Source: Flavobacterium hydrophilum
Lineage (GTDB): Bacteria > Bacteroidota > Bacteroidia > Flavobacteriales > Flavobacteriaceae
Reading direction: 5' to 3'
NCBI RefSeq assembly: GCF_003202405.1
Contig: NZ_QJHL01000002.1
Coordinates: 558,001 to 622,000, forward strand
Length of the DNA stretch: 64,000 bases
The translations under genes and the position numbers were made by a program. The notes under the pieces were generated by a model. It saw only the letters and a program-made list of their open reading frames with translations, made no database searches and was not told the DNA's origin. Positions within the stretch are counted from its first letter, which is position 1. Every line of letters starts with the position of its first letter. Positions 25,185 through 34,011 of the stretch are shown in pieces.

Positions 25185-26039
25185 CTATCTAATTGTATTA
25201 TTCTGAATCAAATCAATATACAAGTTGATTTTATCTTTCAAATCTTTTCTTGGTGTAATAAAATCAAGGAAACCGTGCTCTAAAAGGAACTCAGCTGTTT
25301 GAAAACCTTCAGGTAGATCTTTTCCTGTAGTATCACGAACCACACGCGGACCGGCAAAACCAATCAACGCACCAGGTTCGGAAATATTGATATCTCCTAA
25401 CATAGCGTAAGATGCAGTTGTTCCTCCGGTAGTTGGATCAGTACATAAAGAAATGTACGGTAAGCCGGCTTCGGCAAGCTGTGCCAATTTTACAGACGTC
25501 TTAGCCAACTGCATTAAAGAGTAAGCAGCTTCCATCATACGGGCTCCTCCAGATTTGGAAATCATGACAAAAGGTAATTTGTTTTTGATTGCATGATCAA
25601 TACCTCTTGCGATTTTTTCACCTACAACAGCCCCCATAGATCCACCGATAAAAGCGAAATCCATAGCACAGACAACAAGTTCTTTTCCTTTAGATTTTCC
25701 TACTCCGGTACGAACAGCATCCTTCAGATGCGTCTTTTCCATTACATCTTTCAGTCTCTCTGCATATTTTTTTGTATCCACAAAATGCAAAGGATCTTTT
25801 GATGTCATGTTTTTATCCAACTCAACAAATTCGTTGTTGTCGAATAAAATTTCAAAATAGATTGCGCTTCCAATTCGAACGTGAAAATCATCTTCCGGAC
25901 TTACGAATAAGTTTCTCGCTAATTCATCAGCGTCAATAATTTTTCCGGTAGGAGATTTGTACCACAATCCTTTCGGAACGTCCATCTTATCTTCTGTAGC
26001 AGTCGTAATCCCTTTTTCCTGTCTTTTAAACCAAGCCAT
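25185..26039 (-). CDS. accD: Acetyl-CoA carboxylase carboxyltransferase subunit beta
   Basis: AccD, with AccA, transfers CO2 from carboxybiotin to acetyl-CoA, the first step of fatty-acid synthesis. The 284-aa protein has the crotonase-like carboxyltransferase core: '[19 protein letters not shown]', '[21 protein letters not shown]', '[18 protein letters not shown]' and '[14 protein letters not shown]'. The N-terminal zinc-ribbon region keeps its spacing but has lost the cysteines: SPTG (29-32) and SPED (47-50) replace the two CxxC knuckles of E. coli AccD. It lies next to fbaA on the same strand, separated by a large palindrome. Confidence 0.95.
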   Translation of the reverse strand: MAWFKRQEKGITTATEDKMDVPKGLWYKSPTGKIIDADELARNLFVSPEDDFHVRIGSAIYFEILFDNNEFVELDKNMTSKDPLHFVDTKKYAERLKDVMEKTHLKDAVRTGVGKSKGKELVVCAMDFAFIGGSMGAVVGEKIARGIDHAIKNKLPFVMISKSGGARMMEAAYSLMQLAKTSVKLAQLAEAGLPYISLCTDPTTGGTTASYAMLGDINISEPGALIGFAGPRVVRDTTGKDLPEGFQTAEFLLEHGFLDFITPRKDLKDKINLYIDLIQNNTIR

Positions 26040-26067
26040 ATTTTTGATTTTTGATTTTAGACTTAAA

Positions 26068-26109
26068 GATTTTAGATTTTAGATTCATGAAAATCTAAAA
26101 TCTAAAATC
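26068..26109. repeat. 18-bp perfect palindrome between fbaA and accD
   Basis: GATTTTAGATTTTAGATT (26068-26085) pairs exactly with 26092-26109 across a 6-nt loop. It is built from GATTTTA units with more copies upstream (26046-26067). It may be a dispersed AT-rich palindrome or a partial terminator after fbaA. Confidence 0.65.
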
Positions 26110-26121
26110 AGCAATCTGAAA

Positions 26122-27189
26122 TTATAGTGTATTTACGTTATTCAAATCTGCAAAAGCTTGCTCAAGTCTTGCGTTGAATGTTACTTCGCTTTCACGAACC
26201 CATCTTCTTGGGTCATAGAATTTTTTGTTAGGAACATCAGCACCTTCAGGGTTACCAATTTGAGATTTCAAATAGTCAAGGTTTTTAACCATATAATCAC
26301 GAATTCCTTCAGTATATGCAAATTGTAAATCTGTATCGATGTTCATTTTGATAACTCCGTAGCTAATTCCTTCTCTAATTTCTTCAAGTGTAGAACCTGA
26401 ACCTCCGTGGAAAACGAAATCAACAGGATTGTGACCTGTGTTGAATTTGTTTTGAACGAAATCCTGAGAATTTTTTAAGATTTTTGGAGTCAATTTTACG
26501 TTTCCTGGTTTGTAAACACCGTGAACGTTTCCAAACGCAGCAGCAATTGTAAATTTAGGGCTTACTTTAGATAATTCTTCGTAAGCATAAGCTACTTCTT
26601 CTGGCTGAGTGTATAATTTTGAGCTGTCAACATCAGAGTTGTCAACACCATCTTCTTCACCACCCGTAATACCAAGTTCGATTTCTAATGTCATTCCCAT
26701 TTTGCTCATTCTTGCCAGGTATTCTTTACAGATCTCGATGTTTTCTTCGATTGGCTCCTCAGACAAATCGATCATGTGAGAACTGAATAATGGTTTTCCT
26801 GTTTGTGCAAAATGTTTTTCAGATGCATCTAACAAACCATCGATCCAAGGCAATAATTTTTTTGCACAGTGGTCAGTATGTAAAATTACGGTAGCTCCGT
26901 AAGCTTCTGCTAAAGTATGAATGTGTTTTGCTCCCGCGATACCTCCTGCGATTGCTGCTTTTTCACCTGCATTAGATAATCCTTTTCCAGCGTTGAATTG
27001 TGCTCCTCCGTTTGAAAATTGAATGATAACCGGAGCGTTAAGTTTTGCTGCAGTTTCAAGAACTCCATTAATTGTACTTGATCCGGTAACGTTTACTGCC
27101 GGAAGTGCAAATCCTTTTTCTTTTGCATAATTAAAGATTTCCTGTACCTGATCTCCTGTAGCTACTCCTGGTTTAATATTGTGTGCCAT
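26122..27189 (-). CDS. fbaA: Class II fructose-bisphosphate aldolase
   Basis: This zinc-dependent aldolase interconverts fructose-1,6-bisphosphate with DHAP and glyceraldehyde-3-phosphate in glycolysis and gluconeogenesis. The 355-aa length and sequence match the E. coli FbaA type. 'GATVILHTDHCAKKLLPW' holds the catalytic Asp and a zinc His, 'LEIELGITGGEEDGVDN' has the metal-ligand Glu, and 'FVFHGGSGSTLEEI' holds another zinc His and the phosphate loop. It has its own upstream region and precedes accD. Confidence 0.96.
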   Translation of the reverse strand: MAHNIKPGVATGDQVQEIFNYAKEKGFALPAVNVTGSSTINGVLETAAKLNAPVIIQFSNGGAQFNAGKGLSNAGEKAAIAGGIAGAKHIHTLAEAYGATVILHTDHCAKKLLPWIDGLLDASEKHFAQTGKPLFSSHMIDLSEEPIEENIEICKEYLARMSKMGMTLEIELGITGGEEDGVDNSDVDSSKLYTQPEEVAYAYEELSKVSPKFTIAAAFGNVHGVYKPGNVKLTPKILKNSQDFVQNKFNTGHNPVDFVFHGGSGSTLEEIREGISYGVIKMNIDTDLQFAYTEGIRDYMVKNLDYLKSQIGNPEGADVPNKKFYDPRRWVRESEVTFNARLEQAFADLNNVNTL

Positions 27190-27248
27190 TGTAATTTTTT
27201 TTAGTTGTTTTTAGGTTTTTAGGTTGCAAAAATAAGAATTAATTAGCA

Positions 27249-29822
27249 TTAGAACGGATAATTTATCCCAAAATTTAAAACCGAATGCCCAAAATTGTAT
27301 TCTTTAAACCATCTGTCTCCCTTGTCATGCGCCGGATTATAAGTCTTAAAGCCTAAATCTAAGCGAATAACAAAAAAGCTTAAATCATATCGCAAACCAA
27401 ATCCGGAACCTAAAGCAATTTCATCGAAATCGTTTAAGCTGGAGAATTTTGCCTTTTCATCAGTTACATTATCGAGGACATTCCAGATATTTCCGGCATC
27501 TGCAAAGATCGCGCCTTTAACATCTCCGAAAATTTTAAACCTAAATTCTCCACTAAGAGCGATTTTCATATTGGCTTCATTAAAATCATTTACTGCATTT
27601 GTACTTCCGGGACCTAATGCGTAAGGTTGCCACGCACGATTGTCATTTGATCCTCCTGAATAGTAACTTCGCGAAAAAGGAATGTAATCAGAATTTCCAA
27701 AAGGAATTGCAATACCAAAAAAGCTTCTTACTGCCAACACTTTTTCTTTGCCGAAATCCCAGTGTTTGATATAGTCAAATTCGGTTTTTATATATTCAGA
27801 ATACTCCAGATTAAATATGTCATAATTACCGCGTGAATTTTTAGGTAAACTTGCCACACTTGAAATGGCCGATAATAAAGTCCCCGCTGATTCTATTTTG
27901 GTTTTAAACTGATAGAAAGTATTGTCGGCTAAATCCTTTTTAGTTGTTTTGGTAAAAGTATAGCTGGTAGCTAAAATAAAGTCATTTTCGGTAAGTCGAA
28001 TTCTTCTTTCTTCTATGCTTTCAATGTCTTTGTATTCTGGATCTGATGGTGTCAAAGCTGTTCTGTTATTTATAACATCATTTGTGAAACCTGTTGTTCC
28101 TTTAGGTATGGTCAGGTTTTTTCGATTTTGTTCTTCTGGTGAATCTCCCCAGTTGTCAGCATTTACATTGTAATCTTTTCCAATACCATTCAATTCATCA
28201 TAAGAAGAAGTATAAACCTTAAAATAATTATCAGGGTTCAGGTTACGGACATATTGTGCGTTTAGTAAGTCTAATTTTGCCGAATTGTATCTTTTTGGAG
28301 ACCAAAGATAGGATAGACCTCCGGTGAAGTTTTCTTTGTCCAGTCCGATGTTTCTTTGTTTAGAAAAACCAGCTGCTATTGATGTAGATGGGATCATGCT
28401 TTTCGGAATAATTTTCTCAGTTCCAAAAGGCATTAAAATTCTAGGGAAATTAAGTTTCATGTCAACCCCATATTCTGAAACATTAAAGAAATTATCATTA
28501 GGATTGGCCATATCTTTTGATGAACCCACATTTACACGTGCGGAAATTTCTAAGGTTTCAGCCCTGTTGAATACATTTCGAATCGTTTCAGAAACACTGG
28601 CTCCAATTCCAAAATCCTGAATATTAGAGTGAGTTAAATCTAAAGTAGCTCCAAAACTGTATTTTTTTCGTGGTGTTAAATAAACTTTTGCAATTAACGA
28701 TTGGGCAGTTGAATCTCGTTTGTCAACTTCATATTGTATGGATGGATAATTAAAAATTTTCAGATTGTTTAGATAACGTGATGAAAGAGTGGTTCTGAAA
28801 TCAGCATAAGTGCCTCCTTTTGTTATAAAAATAGCATCAGTAATTGCACGGGGCTTGTATTTTAATCTGTCATAACTATATAAGTTGAAATTTTTGTATG
28901 TAGTGCTGTCTTTGATTTGGCTTTTTGCACGGGCTGGTGAATAATCGGTATAAATGTTAACATCGCTTATTTTATACAATTTAAAAGGTTCTGTTCTGCT
29001 GGAATCTTTTTCTTGTATGCTGTTATCTTTGATAATTAAATTTATATCGGCTTTGTTCTTTTTACCAATAGTGTCAACGTCAAAAGTTACATAAGTAGGC
29101 TGAAAAAAGTAGGCTCCGTGGTTTCTAAAATAGGTAGTAATGCGGTTTTTTTCTTCTTCAAAATCACTTGTTTTAAATTGATTTCCTGATTTTAAAATAG
29201 GAGGCTCAGGGTTTGTTTTATATAATGAATCTAAAGCCGGAGTACTAATGTTTTGTTTAATAGAATCTAAGGTGTAAACAGCTCCTGTTGTAATATTGTA
29301 ATTGATTTTTGCTCTTTTATAACCGACACTGTCAATGTCATAATTCATCGCTACATTGAAATAACCATTATTGAAATAATAAGATTTTAAGCGAAGTAAC
29401 GTTTTTTTAGTTTTTGAAGTATCAATAATTACTGGAGCTTCTCCGGTTCTTTTTAAGAATTCATGGATGCCTTTGTACAGAAAGGATTGTCCAAGGCGAT
29501 CTACCTGTTTAGCAGATAATATTTTTGATTGGCGCTCATATTTGCCCGGGTTGTTTTTAAATTTTGCCTGATAAGTAGAATCAGGATTTAATTTTGCCAG
29601 ATTATACAAGTTTAAACGCAGGCGAAATCCTAATAAATTACTATTTGGTTTTTGATACATTTGATTAGAGGCAGTTTCGTCATTGGTAGATTTGCCGTTT
29701 ACAATAATATCATTTTTTGTAAGTAAGTTTTTTCCGTCTGGAACTCTTTTCACAGCATTACAAGCGCAAATAAATATTGCTATTAGAATAAATGCTGTTA
29801 TTTTTGTAAAAATCTTTTTCAA
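27249..29822 (-). CDS. tamL: TamL, BamA/TamA-family outer-membrane lipoprotein
   Basis: This 857-aa protein has a lipoprotein signal peptide with 'FICAC' (lipidated Cys21), then 'KRVPDGKNLLTKNDIIVNG' (POTRA-like region), and a C-terminal 16-strand barrel with 'GGSNDNRAWQPYALGPG' and 'GEFRFKIFGDVKGAIFADAGNIW' (the Omp85 signature), ending in 'FGINYPF'. TamL is the lipidated TamA counterpart in Bacteroidota and is thought to work with TamB in outer-membrane assembly. It is divergent from the TrmH-family gene; tamB is not nearby. Identity rests on the lipoprotein plus Omp85 combination. Confidence 0.9.
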   Translation of the reverse strand: MKKIFTKITAFILIAIFICACNAVKRVPDGKNLLTKNDIIVNGKSTNDETASNQMYQKPNSNLLGFRLRLNLYNLAKLNPDSTYQAKFKNNPGKYERQSKILSAKQVDRLGQSFLYKGIHEFLKRTGEAPVIIDTSKTKKTLLRLKSYYFNNGYFNVAMNYDIDSVGYKRAKINYNITTGAVYTLDSIKQNISTPALDSLYKTNPEPPILKSGNQFKTSDFEEEKNRITTYFRNHGAYFFQPTYVTFDVDTIGKKNKADINLIIKDNSIQEKDSSRTEPFKLYKISDVNIYTDYSPARAKSQIKDSTTYKNFNLYSYDRLKYKPRAITDAIFITKGGTYADFRTTLSSRYLNNLKIFNYPSIQYEVDKRDSTAQSLIAKVYLTPRKKYSFGATLDLTHSNIQDFGIGASVSETIRNVFNRAETLEISARVNVGSSKDMANPNDNFFNVSEYGVDMKLNFPRILMPFGTEKIIPKSMIPSTSIAAGFSKQRNIGLDKENFTGGLSYLWSPKRYNSAKLDLLNAQYVRNLNPDNYFKVYTSSYDELNGIGKDYNVNADNWGDSPEEQNRKNLTIPKGTTGFTNDVINNRTALTPSDPEYKDIESIEERRIRLTENDFILATSYTFTKTTKKDLADNTFYQFKTKIESAGTLLSAISSVASLPKNSRGNYDIFNLEYSEYIKTEFDYIKHWDFGKEKVLAVRSFFGIAIPFGNSDYIPFSRSYYSGGSNDNRAWQPYALGPGSTNAVNDFNEANMKIALSGEFRFKIFGDVKGAIFADAGNIWNVLDNVTDEKAKFSSLNDFDEIALGSGFGLRYDLSFFVIRLDLGFKTYNPAHDKGDRWFKEYNFGHSVLNFGINYPF

Positions 29823-29842
29823 GTGTTTTTAAATATTTAATT

Positions 29843-29850
29843 CAAAAGTA
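29843..29850 (-). promoter_or_regulatory. Candidate -7 element for tamL
   Basis: TACTTTTG on the minus strand, 20 bp before the tamL ATG. A TTG lies 26 bp further upstream, slightly farther than usual. Confidence 0.45.
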
Positions 29851-29861
29851 CATTATATTTT

Positions 29862-30590
29862 ATGATTAGTAAAAATCAAATAAAACTTATAACAGGTTTG
29901 CATCAAAAAAAACAACGTTTTGCTAATCAATTGTTTTTTGCCGAAGGAATTAAAGTAATTCAGGAATTGCTGCAGTCCAATTTTGAATTAGAATATTTGT
30001 TCACTACGCAAAATGATTTTGAAAAGGTTGAATTTTCAAAACGTATTTCTATTACAGAACAAGAACTAAAAAAAATAAGCGCCTTATCAACTCCAAATAC
30101 CTGTTTGGCTGTATTCAAAATCCCTGCCGAAAAAAAAATAATCGATTCAGATCTAATTTTAGCTTTGGATGATATACGGGATCCAGGAAATTTAGGAACC
30201 ATTTTAAGACTTTGCGATTGGTTTGGAATTCAGCAAATCATCTGTTCAAAAGAAACTGTTGATATTTACAATCCAAAAGTAGTGCAGGCCACAATGGGAT
30301 CTATCGCAAGAGTAAATGTAAATTATGTTGATTTGAAATCTTTTATAACAAACGCAAAATTGCCTGTCTTTGGAACTTTTATGAATGGTGAAAATATCTA
30401 TCAATCTGCATTACCTCAAAACGGAATCATTATTATGGGTAATGAAGCCAATGGTATTTCGGCAGAGATTGAAAAAACAGTAACAAGCCGACTCACAATT
30501 CCCAGATTTGGTAAACTGCAAAAAACCGAAAGTTTAAATGTAGCAACCGCCACTGCTATTGTTCTTAGTGAGTTTAAACGAAAAAGTTAA
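29862..30590 (+). CDS. TrmH family (SpoU) RNA 2'-O-methyltransferase
   Basis: This 242-aa protein has an N-terminal substrate-binding domain (about residues 1-85) and a SPOUT methyltransferase domain. The three SpoU motifs are visible: 'ALDDIRDPGNLGTILRLCDWFG' (motif 1), 'IIIMGNEANGISAEI' (motif 2) and 'IPRFGKLQKTESLNVATATAIVLSEF' (motif 3). The target (rRNA or tRNA ribose) cannot be told from sequence alone. The ATG lies close to the divergent tamL promoter. Confidence 0.92.
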   Translation: MISKNQIKLITGLHQKKQRFANQLFFAEGIKVIQELLQSNFELEYLFTTQNDFEKVEFSKRISITEQELKKISALSTPNTCLAVFKIPAEKKIIDSDLILALDDIRDPGNLGTILRLCDWFGIQQIICSKETVDIYNPKVVQATMGSIARVNVNYVDLKSFITNAKLPVFGTFMNGENIYQSALPQNGIIIMGNEANGISAEIEKTVTSRLTIPRFGKLQKTESLNVATATAIVLSEFKRKS

Positions 30591-30599
30591 GCTTTTGTT

Positions 30600-31316
30600 T
30601 TAATGAAAAGTAAAATTTATTAAAATCGCTCTCGATTTCATAGAGCTTATATTATCTGTCCATGGACTATTTGGGTTTTCAAGTGTTTTATTGTCTCTGA
30701 TTAATTCATCAGTTATACCAAACATGCCTCTGATAGATGGAGAGAAAATAAAATATTCAGAGAAAATATCGATACCGAAACCAATTTCATATGCAGAACT
30801 CCAAGATTTAGTTCTAAATGTACCTTCAAAATTGTCGTCTTTAGATTTTGAATTGCTGGATAAATTTAAAGTAGTAGAAAGTCCTCCTGTTAAATAAGGA
30901 CGTATGTTTCCGGTACGCAAAGCTGAAAATTTCAATAATAATGGAAAATGAATGTAAGTGCTGTTTACTTCTCTTAAATAATCATTTTCTGAAGTGAACT
31001 CAGGATAATGTAGATCTCTTTTTGTATAATACAAACCTGGTTCAAAACGTAAATTTACATATTCCTGCAGTCTTAAATCTGCGACAACCCCAACATTAAA
31101 TCCTGTTGTTTTTTTTACCTGAATATCCTCTGCAACCTGTTTATAATCAAATTTAAAATCAAAGCTGTTAAAGCCTAAATAATAACCAAAATACAGGCGT
31201 TGTTTTTGCCAGTTTTCCAGGTTAATAATGGGATCTTTACTAAACATGCTTTTAGCAAATTGAGAATATCCCTGTGTCGATAATACTAATAAAATTAAGA
31301 CTACTGTTTTTTTCAT
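30600..31316 (-). CDS. porT: Type IX secretion/gliding protein PorT
   Basis: From the ATG at 31316 the product is 238 aa with a signal peptide (MKKTVVLILLVLSTQGYSQ). An eight-strand-type outer-membrane barrel follows: 'NWQKQRLYFGYYLGFNSFDFKFDYK', 'NLRFEPGLYYTKRDL', 'RPYLTGGLSTTLNL'. PorT is required for the type IX secretion system and is conventionally encoded just after ubiE, as here with a 1-bp gap. A longer reading from 31379 would overlap ubiE by about 60 bp and is rejected. Confidence 0.92.
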   Translation of the reverse strand: MKKTVVLILLVLSTQGYSQFAKSMFSKDPIINLENWQKQRLYFGYYLGFNSFDFKFDYKQVAEDIQVKKTTGFNVGVVADLRLQEYVNLRFEPGLYYTKRDLHYPEFTSENDYLREVNSTYIHFPLLLKFSALRTGNIRPYLTGGLSTTLNLSSNSKSKDDNFEGTFRTKSWSSAYEIGFGIDIFSEYFIFSPSIRGMFGITDELIRDNKTLENPNSPWTDNISSMKSRAILINFTFH

Positions 31317-31317
31317 A

Positions 31318-32049
31318 TTATTTTTTAGAAGCAGAATATATAGTTGCAACTCCAAAAGTTTGAGGCATCGCCACAACATCTATAAACCCAATTTTTCTTA
31401 AAATATTGTTCAGAGCCTCCCCATAAGGAAAAGCAGCAGCAGATTCTGATAAATATCCATAAGCAGAATTATCTTTAGAAAATAATTTTCCTATAATGGG
31501 AAGTATACTTTTGGTGTAAAAACGATATCCTTGTTTATAAGGTGTTTTGTCAGGAACTGAAGTTTCTAAAATCACAAACACACCGTTAGGTTTTAAAACT
31601 CTTAAGATTTCAGCAAAACCTTTTTCTAAATTCTCAAAATTCCGAACTCCAAATCCTACTGTAATAGCATCAAAATAATTATCCTCAAACGGCAAGTTTT
31701 CAGAATCGCCTAAGACTAATTCAATTGTATTTGAAAGTTTTTTTTCTTCCACTTTTTTTCTTCCAACTTCCAGCATTCCGGCAGAAATATCTAAGCCAAT
31801 AATTTTTTCGGCATTACTTTGTGCCATTAAAATAGCAAGATCTCCGGTTCCGGTAGCAATGTCAAGTATGATTTTTGGGTTAGAATCAGAAACTATTTTC
31901 AAAACTTTTTTACGCCATTTTACATCTATTCCAAACGAAATTACACGATTTAAATTATCGTAGTTTCCTGATATAGTGTCAAACATTTGGGCAACTTGTT
32001 CTTTTTTACCTAATGTTGAGTTTTTGTACGGAGTTATTTTTTCAGACAT
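31318..32049 (-). CDS. ubiE: Demethylmenaquinone/ubiquinone C-methyltransferase
   Basis: This SAM-dependent enzyme makes the last step of menaquinone synthesis (demethylmenaquinone to menaquinone). The 243-aa product shows UbiE motifs: '[25 protein letters not shown]', SAM motif I '[16 protein letters not shown]', '[15 protein letters not shown]', '[32 protein letters not shown]'. In Flavobacteria, which use menaquinone, the name menG is also valid. It is the first gene of the ubiE-porT pair, with a well-formed promoter upstream. Confidence 0.95.
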   Translation of the reverse strand: MSEKITPYKNSTLGKKEQVAQMFDTISGNYDNLNRVISFGIDVKWRKKVLKIVSDSNPKIILDIATGTGDLAILMAQSNAEKIIGLDISAGMLEVGRKKVEEKKLSNTIELVLGDSENLPFEDNYFDAITVGFGVRNFENLEKGFAEILRVLKPNGVFVILETSVPDKTPYKQGYRFYTKSILPIIGKLFSKDNSAYGYLSESAAAFPYGEALNNILRKIGFIDVVAMPQTFGVATIYSASKK

Positions 32050-32063
32050 TTTTTTTATTTACG

Positions 32064-32092
32064 CAAATATAACATAAAGTATTTAACTGCAA
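32064..32092 (-). promoter_or_regulatory. Promoter of ubiE-porT
   Basis: On the minus strand, TTG (32092-32090) is followed after 18 bp by TATATTTG (32071-32064), a good match to Bacteroidota TTG/TAnnTTTG promoters. It lies 14 bp before the ATG. Confidence 0.6.
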
Positions 32093-32229
32093 TTGTGTTT
32101 CTTAATTAGGATAGAAAATGTTTTTCAGACATTAAATCGGGATATTTAGTAAAATCACTAAAAGTGGGTATTGTAGGTAAGGTATTTATTGGTGAATTTA
32201 GCATCTGTAAAAATGTTAATATTTTTTCA

Positions 32230-32547
32230 ATGATTAATAGAGATACAATGACCCAAATCAAATGGGTGCTCCTTGCGCTTAGCATCTCGTTTGTTCTTGT
32301 AAGCTGTTTTGAAAGTACTGTTTTTGAGAGCAGTATTATATTTAAAGCGCAAAATACGTTCTTAGGATTAAATTTGTTTTTGGAAATTTTAATTTTCTTT
32401 GCCTTTAGTACCTTCGTGGTATTTGGTATTAAGGGTTTTTTTGAGATGTACTCTCAAAAAATATCAAATGTTATTATATTCCTCTCAGGGGTATTTTTAA
32501 TATTTGTAATTTTTATTTTATGTTATCAAATATTGTTTCTGGAGTAG
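32230..32547 (+). CDS. Small membrane protein, unknown function
   Basis: The open frame extends up to 32164, but the likely start is the ATG at 32230 or 32248, giving 105 or 99 aa. Three hydrophobic segments follow ('WVLLALSISFVLVSCF', 'LFLEILIFFAFSTFVVFG', 'IIFLSGVFLIFVIFILCYQI'). I recognise no family. It is isolated, with its own terminator, and convergent with dfrA. Composition fits a real membrane gene, but a frame at the 100-residue scale rests only on hydrophobic periodicity and the terminator. Confidence 0.6.
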   Translation: MINRDTMTQIKWVLLALSISFVLVSCFESTVFESSIIFKAQNTFLGLNLFLEILIFFAFSTFVVFGIKGFFEMYSQKISNVIIFLSGVFLIFVIFILCYQILFLE

Positions 32548-32579
32548 GTCATTGCTCTAATCATTGGATTTAAATAAAA

Positions 32580-32609
32580 ACATCCTCAAGCAATTGAGGA
32601 TGTTTTTTT
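32580..32609. terminator. Terminator between the small membrane gene and dfrA
   Basis: ACATCCTCAA (32580-32589) and TTGAGGATGT (32594-32603) form a 10-bp stem with a GCAA tetraloop, followed by a run of T. An A-run precedes the stem, so it may also serve dfrA from the other side. Confidence 0.85.
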
Positions 32610-33090
32610 ATTTTTTAATGTATGTTTCGTAGGTATAATCATAAAGGTGGGTCTCATCTTTAAAGTTTTCTTCGGATTCAACCAATTGCCATTCCCTCTC
32701 ATTAATTTTAGGAAAAAAGGCATCGGCTTCAAAGGTGTTATGCACGCGGGTTATTTCAATTATATCAGCATACTGCAATCCTAAACTATAAATTTCTCCG
32801 CCTCCTATGATGTATGAATCTTCATTTTCCGGGCATATTGAAATGGCTTTTTCCATACTGTCAACGACTATGCAGCCTCCCGGGTTATAGTTTTCTTGTC
32901 GGGATATTACAATATGTGTTCTGTTGGGTAATGGTTTTGGAAAACTTTCAAAAGTTTTTCTTCCCATTATGATATGGTGATTAGTAGTAAGTGATTTGAA
33001 TCTTTTAAAATCATTTGGGAGATGCCAGACTAATTTGTTTTTTTTTCCCAAGGCATTGTTTTCGGCAACAGCCGCTATCATTATAAGCAT
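32608..33090 (-). CDS. folA: Dihydrofolate reductase
   Basis: DHFR regenerates tetrahydrofolate with NADPH, needed for thymidylate and purine synthesis. The 160-aa enzyme has 'AAVAENNALGKKNKLVWHLPNDFKRFKSLT' (catalytic Asp in LPND), 'IIMGRKTFESFPKPLPNR' and 'YIIGGGEIYSLGL', all canonical. It lies 12 bp downstream of a 2TM-domain gene and about 0.9 kb from thyA, its metabolic partner, on the same strand. Confidence 0.96.
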   Translation of the reverse strand: MLIMIAAVAENNALGKKNKLVWHLPNDFKRFKSLTTNHHIIMGRKTFESFPKPLPNRTHIVISRQENYNPGGCIVVDSMEKAISICPENEDSYIIGGGEIYSLGLQYADIIEITRVHNTFEADAFFPKINEREWQLVESEENFKDETHLYDYTYETYIKK

Positions 33091-33102
33091 AGTGTATTCA
33101 AA

Positions 33103-33447
33103 CTAAATTTTATTTTCAGGATTATCATTTATGGAAGATTCTAGTTGATTAATTCTCTTTTGCTGAAGAGCAACCAATCGGTCAATTTGTTCTCTTTCCC
33201 ATTTTTTGTTCATAAATCGATCTGTGATATAAATTTTTATGAAGTGCAAAATAAAAATAAAAAACCATATAGTAATAATCCAAATGCACCAATTTTCTGC
33301 TGTTCCAATGCGAAATCCACAGAATCTATTGGCGATAAATAAAAATAAACTCCCCAATAGAAAAAGTACAAAATGAAAATATAATGTTTTTTTCTGTCTG
33401 ATTCTTTTACGGGCATATTCGTATTGTTCGTGAACTTCTTTTTCCAT
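33103..33447 (-). CDS. 2TM domain-containing membrane protein
   Basis: This 114-aa protein has two membrane helices (about residues 24-42 and 51-70). The flanking segments match the 2TM family: 'EQYEYARKRIRQKKTLYFHFVLFL', 'NWCIWIITIWFFIFILHFIKIY' and 'FMNKKWEREQIDRLVA'. Such proteins are abundant in Flavobacteria; some family members are fused to histidine kinases, but this one is stand-alone. Its role is unknown. It sits 12 bp upstream of dfrA and is probably cotranscribed. Confidence 0.88.
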   Translation of the reverse strand: MEKEVHEQYEYARKRIRQKKTLYFHFVLFLLGSLFLFIANRFCGFRIGTAENWCIWIITIWFFIFILHFIKIYITDRFMNKKWEREQIDRLVALQQKRINQLESSINDNPENKI

Positions 33448-33628
33448 AATTGATTCAAAATAAGATTATAAAGTTATAATTTATTTTGAAAACTCACTAT
33501 TTTGAATAAATAATATTTGGTTTGAAATTGACAGTAAATCCGAATTTACGAATTTAAAAGCTTTAAATTAAAGATGTTACAAAAAAAATGCTTCTAATTA
33601 CCATAATCATAAATCATGTTATAAGATA

Positions 33629-33658
33629 TTGTTAACTCAAATGAATTTGCGAACTTTG
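33629..33658 (+). promoter_or_regulatory. Candidate promoter of the CBM48-like gene
   Basis: TTG (33629-33631), a 19-bp spacer, then GAACTTTG (33651-33658), one mismatch from TAnnTTTG. It lies 26 bp before the ATG at 33685. Confidence 0.45.
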
Positions 33659-33684
33659 AGTATAAAACTAAAAATGAAACAGTT

Positions 33685-33981
33685 ATGTCTTTAAAAAAAC
33701 AATTTATCAAAACGAAACCAGTTGTTAAGGTAACATTTTCAATTGATGCTAAGGATGCTAATTCTGCCGCAGTAGTTGGAGATTTTAATAACTGGAACAT
33801 AGAAGAAGGAACATTAAGCAAGCTAAAAAATGGAACTTTTAAAGCCACTTATGATTTAGTAAAAGATGCTATTTATGAGTTTAAGTATGTAGTTGACGGG
33901 CTTTATATTAACGATCCGGAAGCAGATTCTTATAGATGGAATGATTTTGCAGGAAGTGAAAATAGTGTTTTAGTAGTATAA
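33685..33981 (+). CDS. Stand-alone early-set/CBM48-like glycogen-binding domain protein
   Basis: This 98-aa cytoplasmic protein is a single Ig-like early-set domain: 'VKVTFSIDAKDANSAAVVGDFNNWNIEEGTLSKLKNGTFKATYDL' and 'YEFKYVVDGLYINDPEADSYRWNDFAGSENSVLVV'. 'GDFNNW' and the 'Y-x-F-K-Y-V-V-D-G' strand are typical of isoamylase/AMPK-beta glycogen-binding domains. Such tiny proteins are widespread in Bacteroidota and may bind glycogen or starch, or regulate other proteins. No partner gene is adjacent. A terminator follows. Confidence 0.85.
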   Translation: MSLKKQFIKTKPVVKVTFSIDAKDANSAAVVGDFNNWNIEEGTLSKLKNGTFKATYDLVKDAIYEFKYVVDGLYINDPEADSYRWNDFAGSENSVLVV

Positions 33982-34005
33982 AAAAATCCGCTGATGCGGA
34001 TTTTT
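33982..34005. terminator. Terminator between the CBM48-like gene and thyA
   Basis: AAAAATCCGC (33982-33991) and GCGGATTTTT (33996-34005) form a perfect 10-bp stem with a TGAT loop. A- and T-runs on either side suit bidirectional termination between convergent genes. Confidence 0.85.
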
Positions 34006-34011
34006 ATAATT

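Noticed and set aside
31317..31379. Longer N-terminus for porT starting at 31379
   Set aside because: It would overlap ubiE by about 60 bp and place 21 non-conserved residues before a perfect signal peptide.
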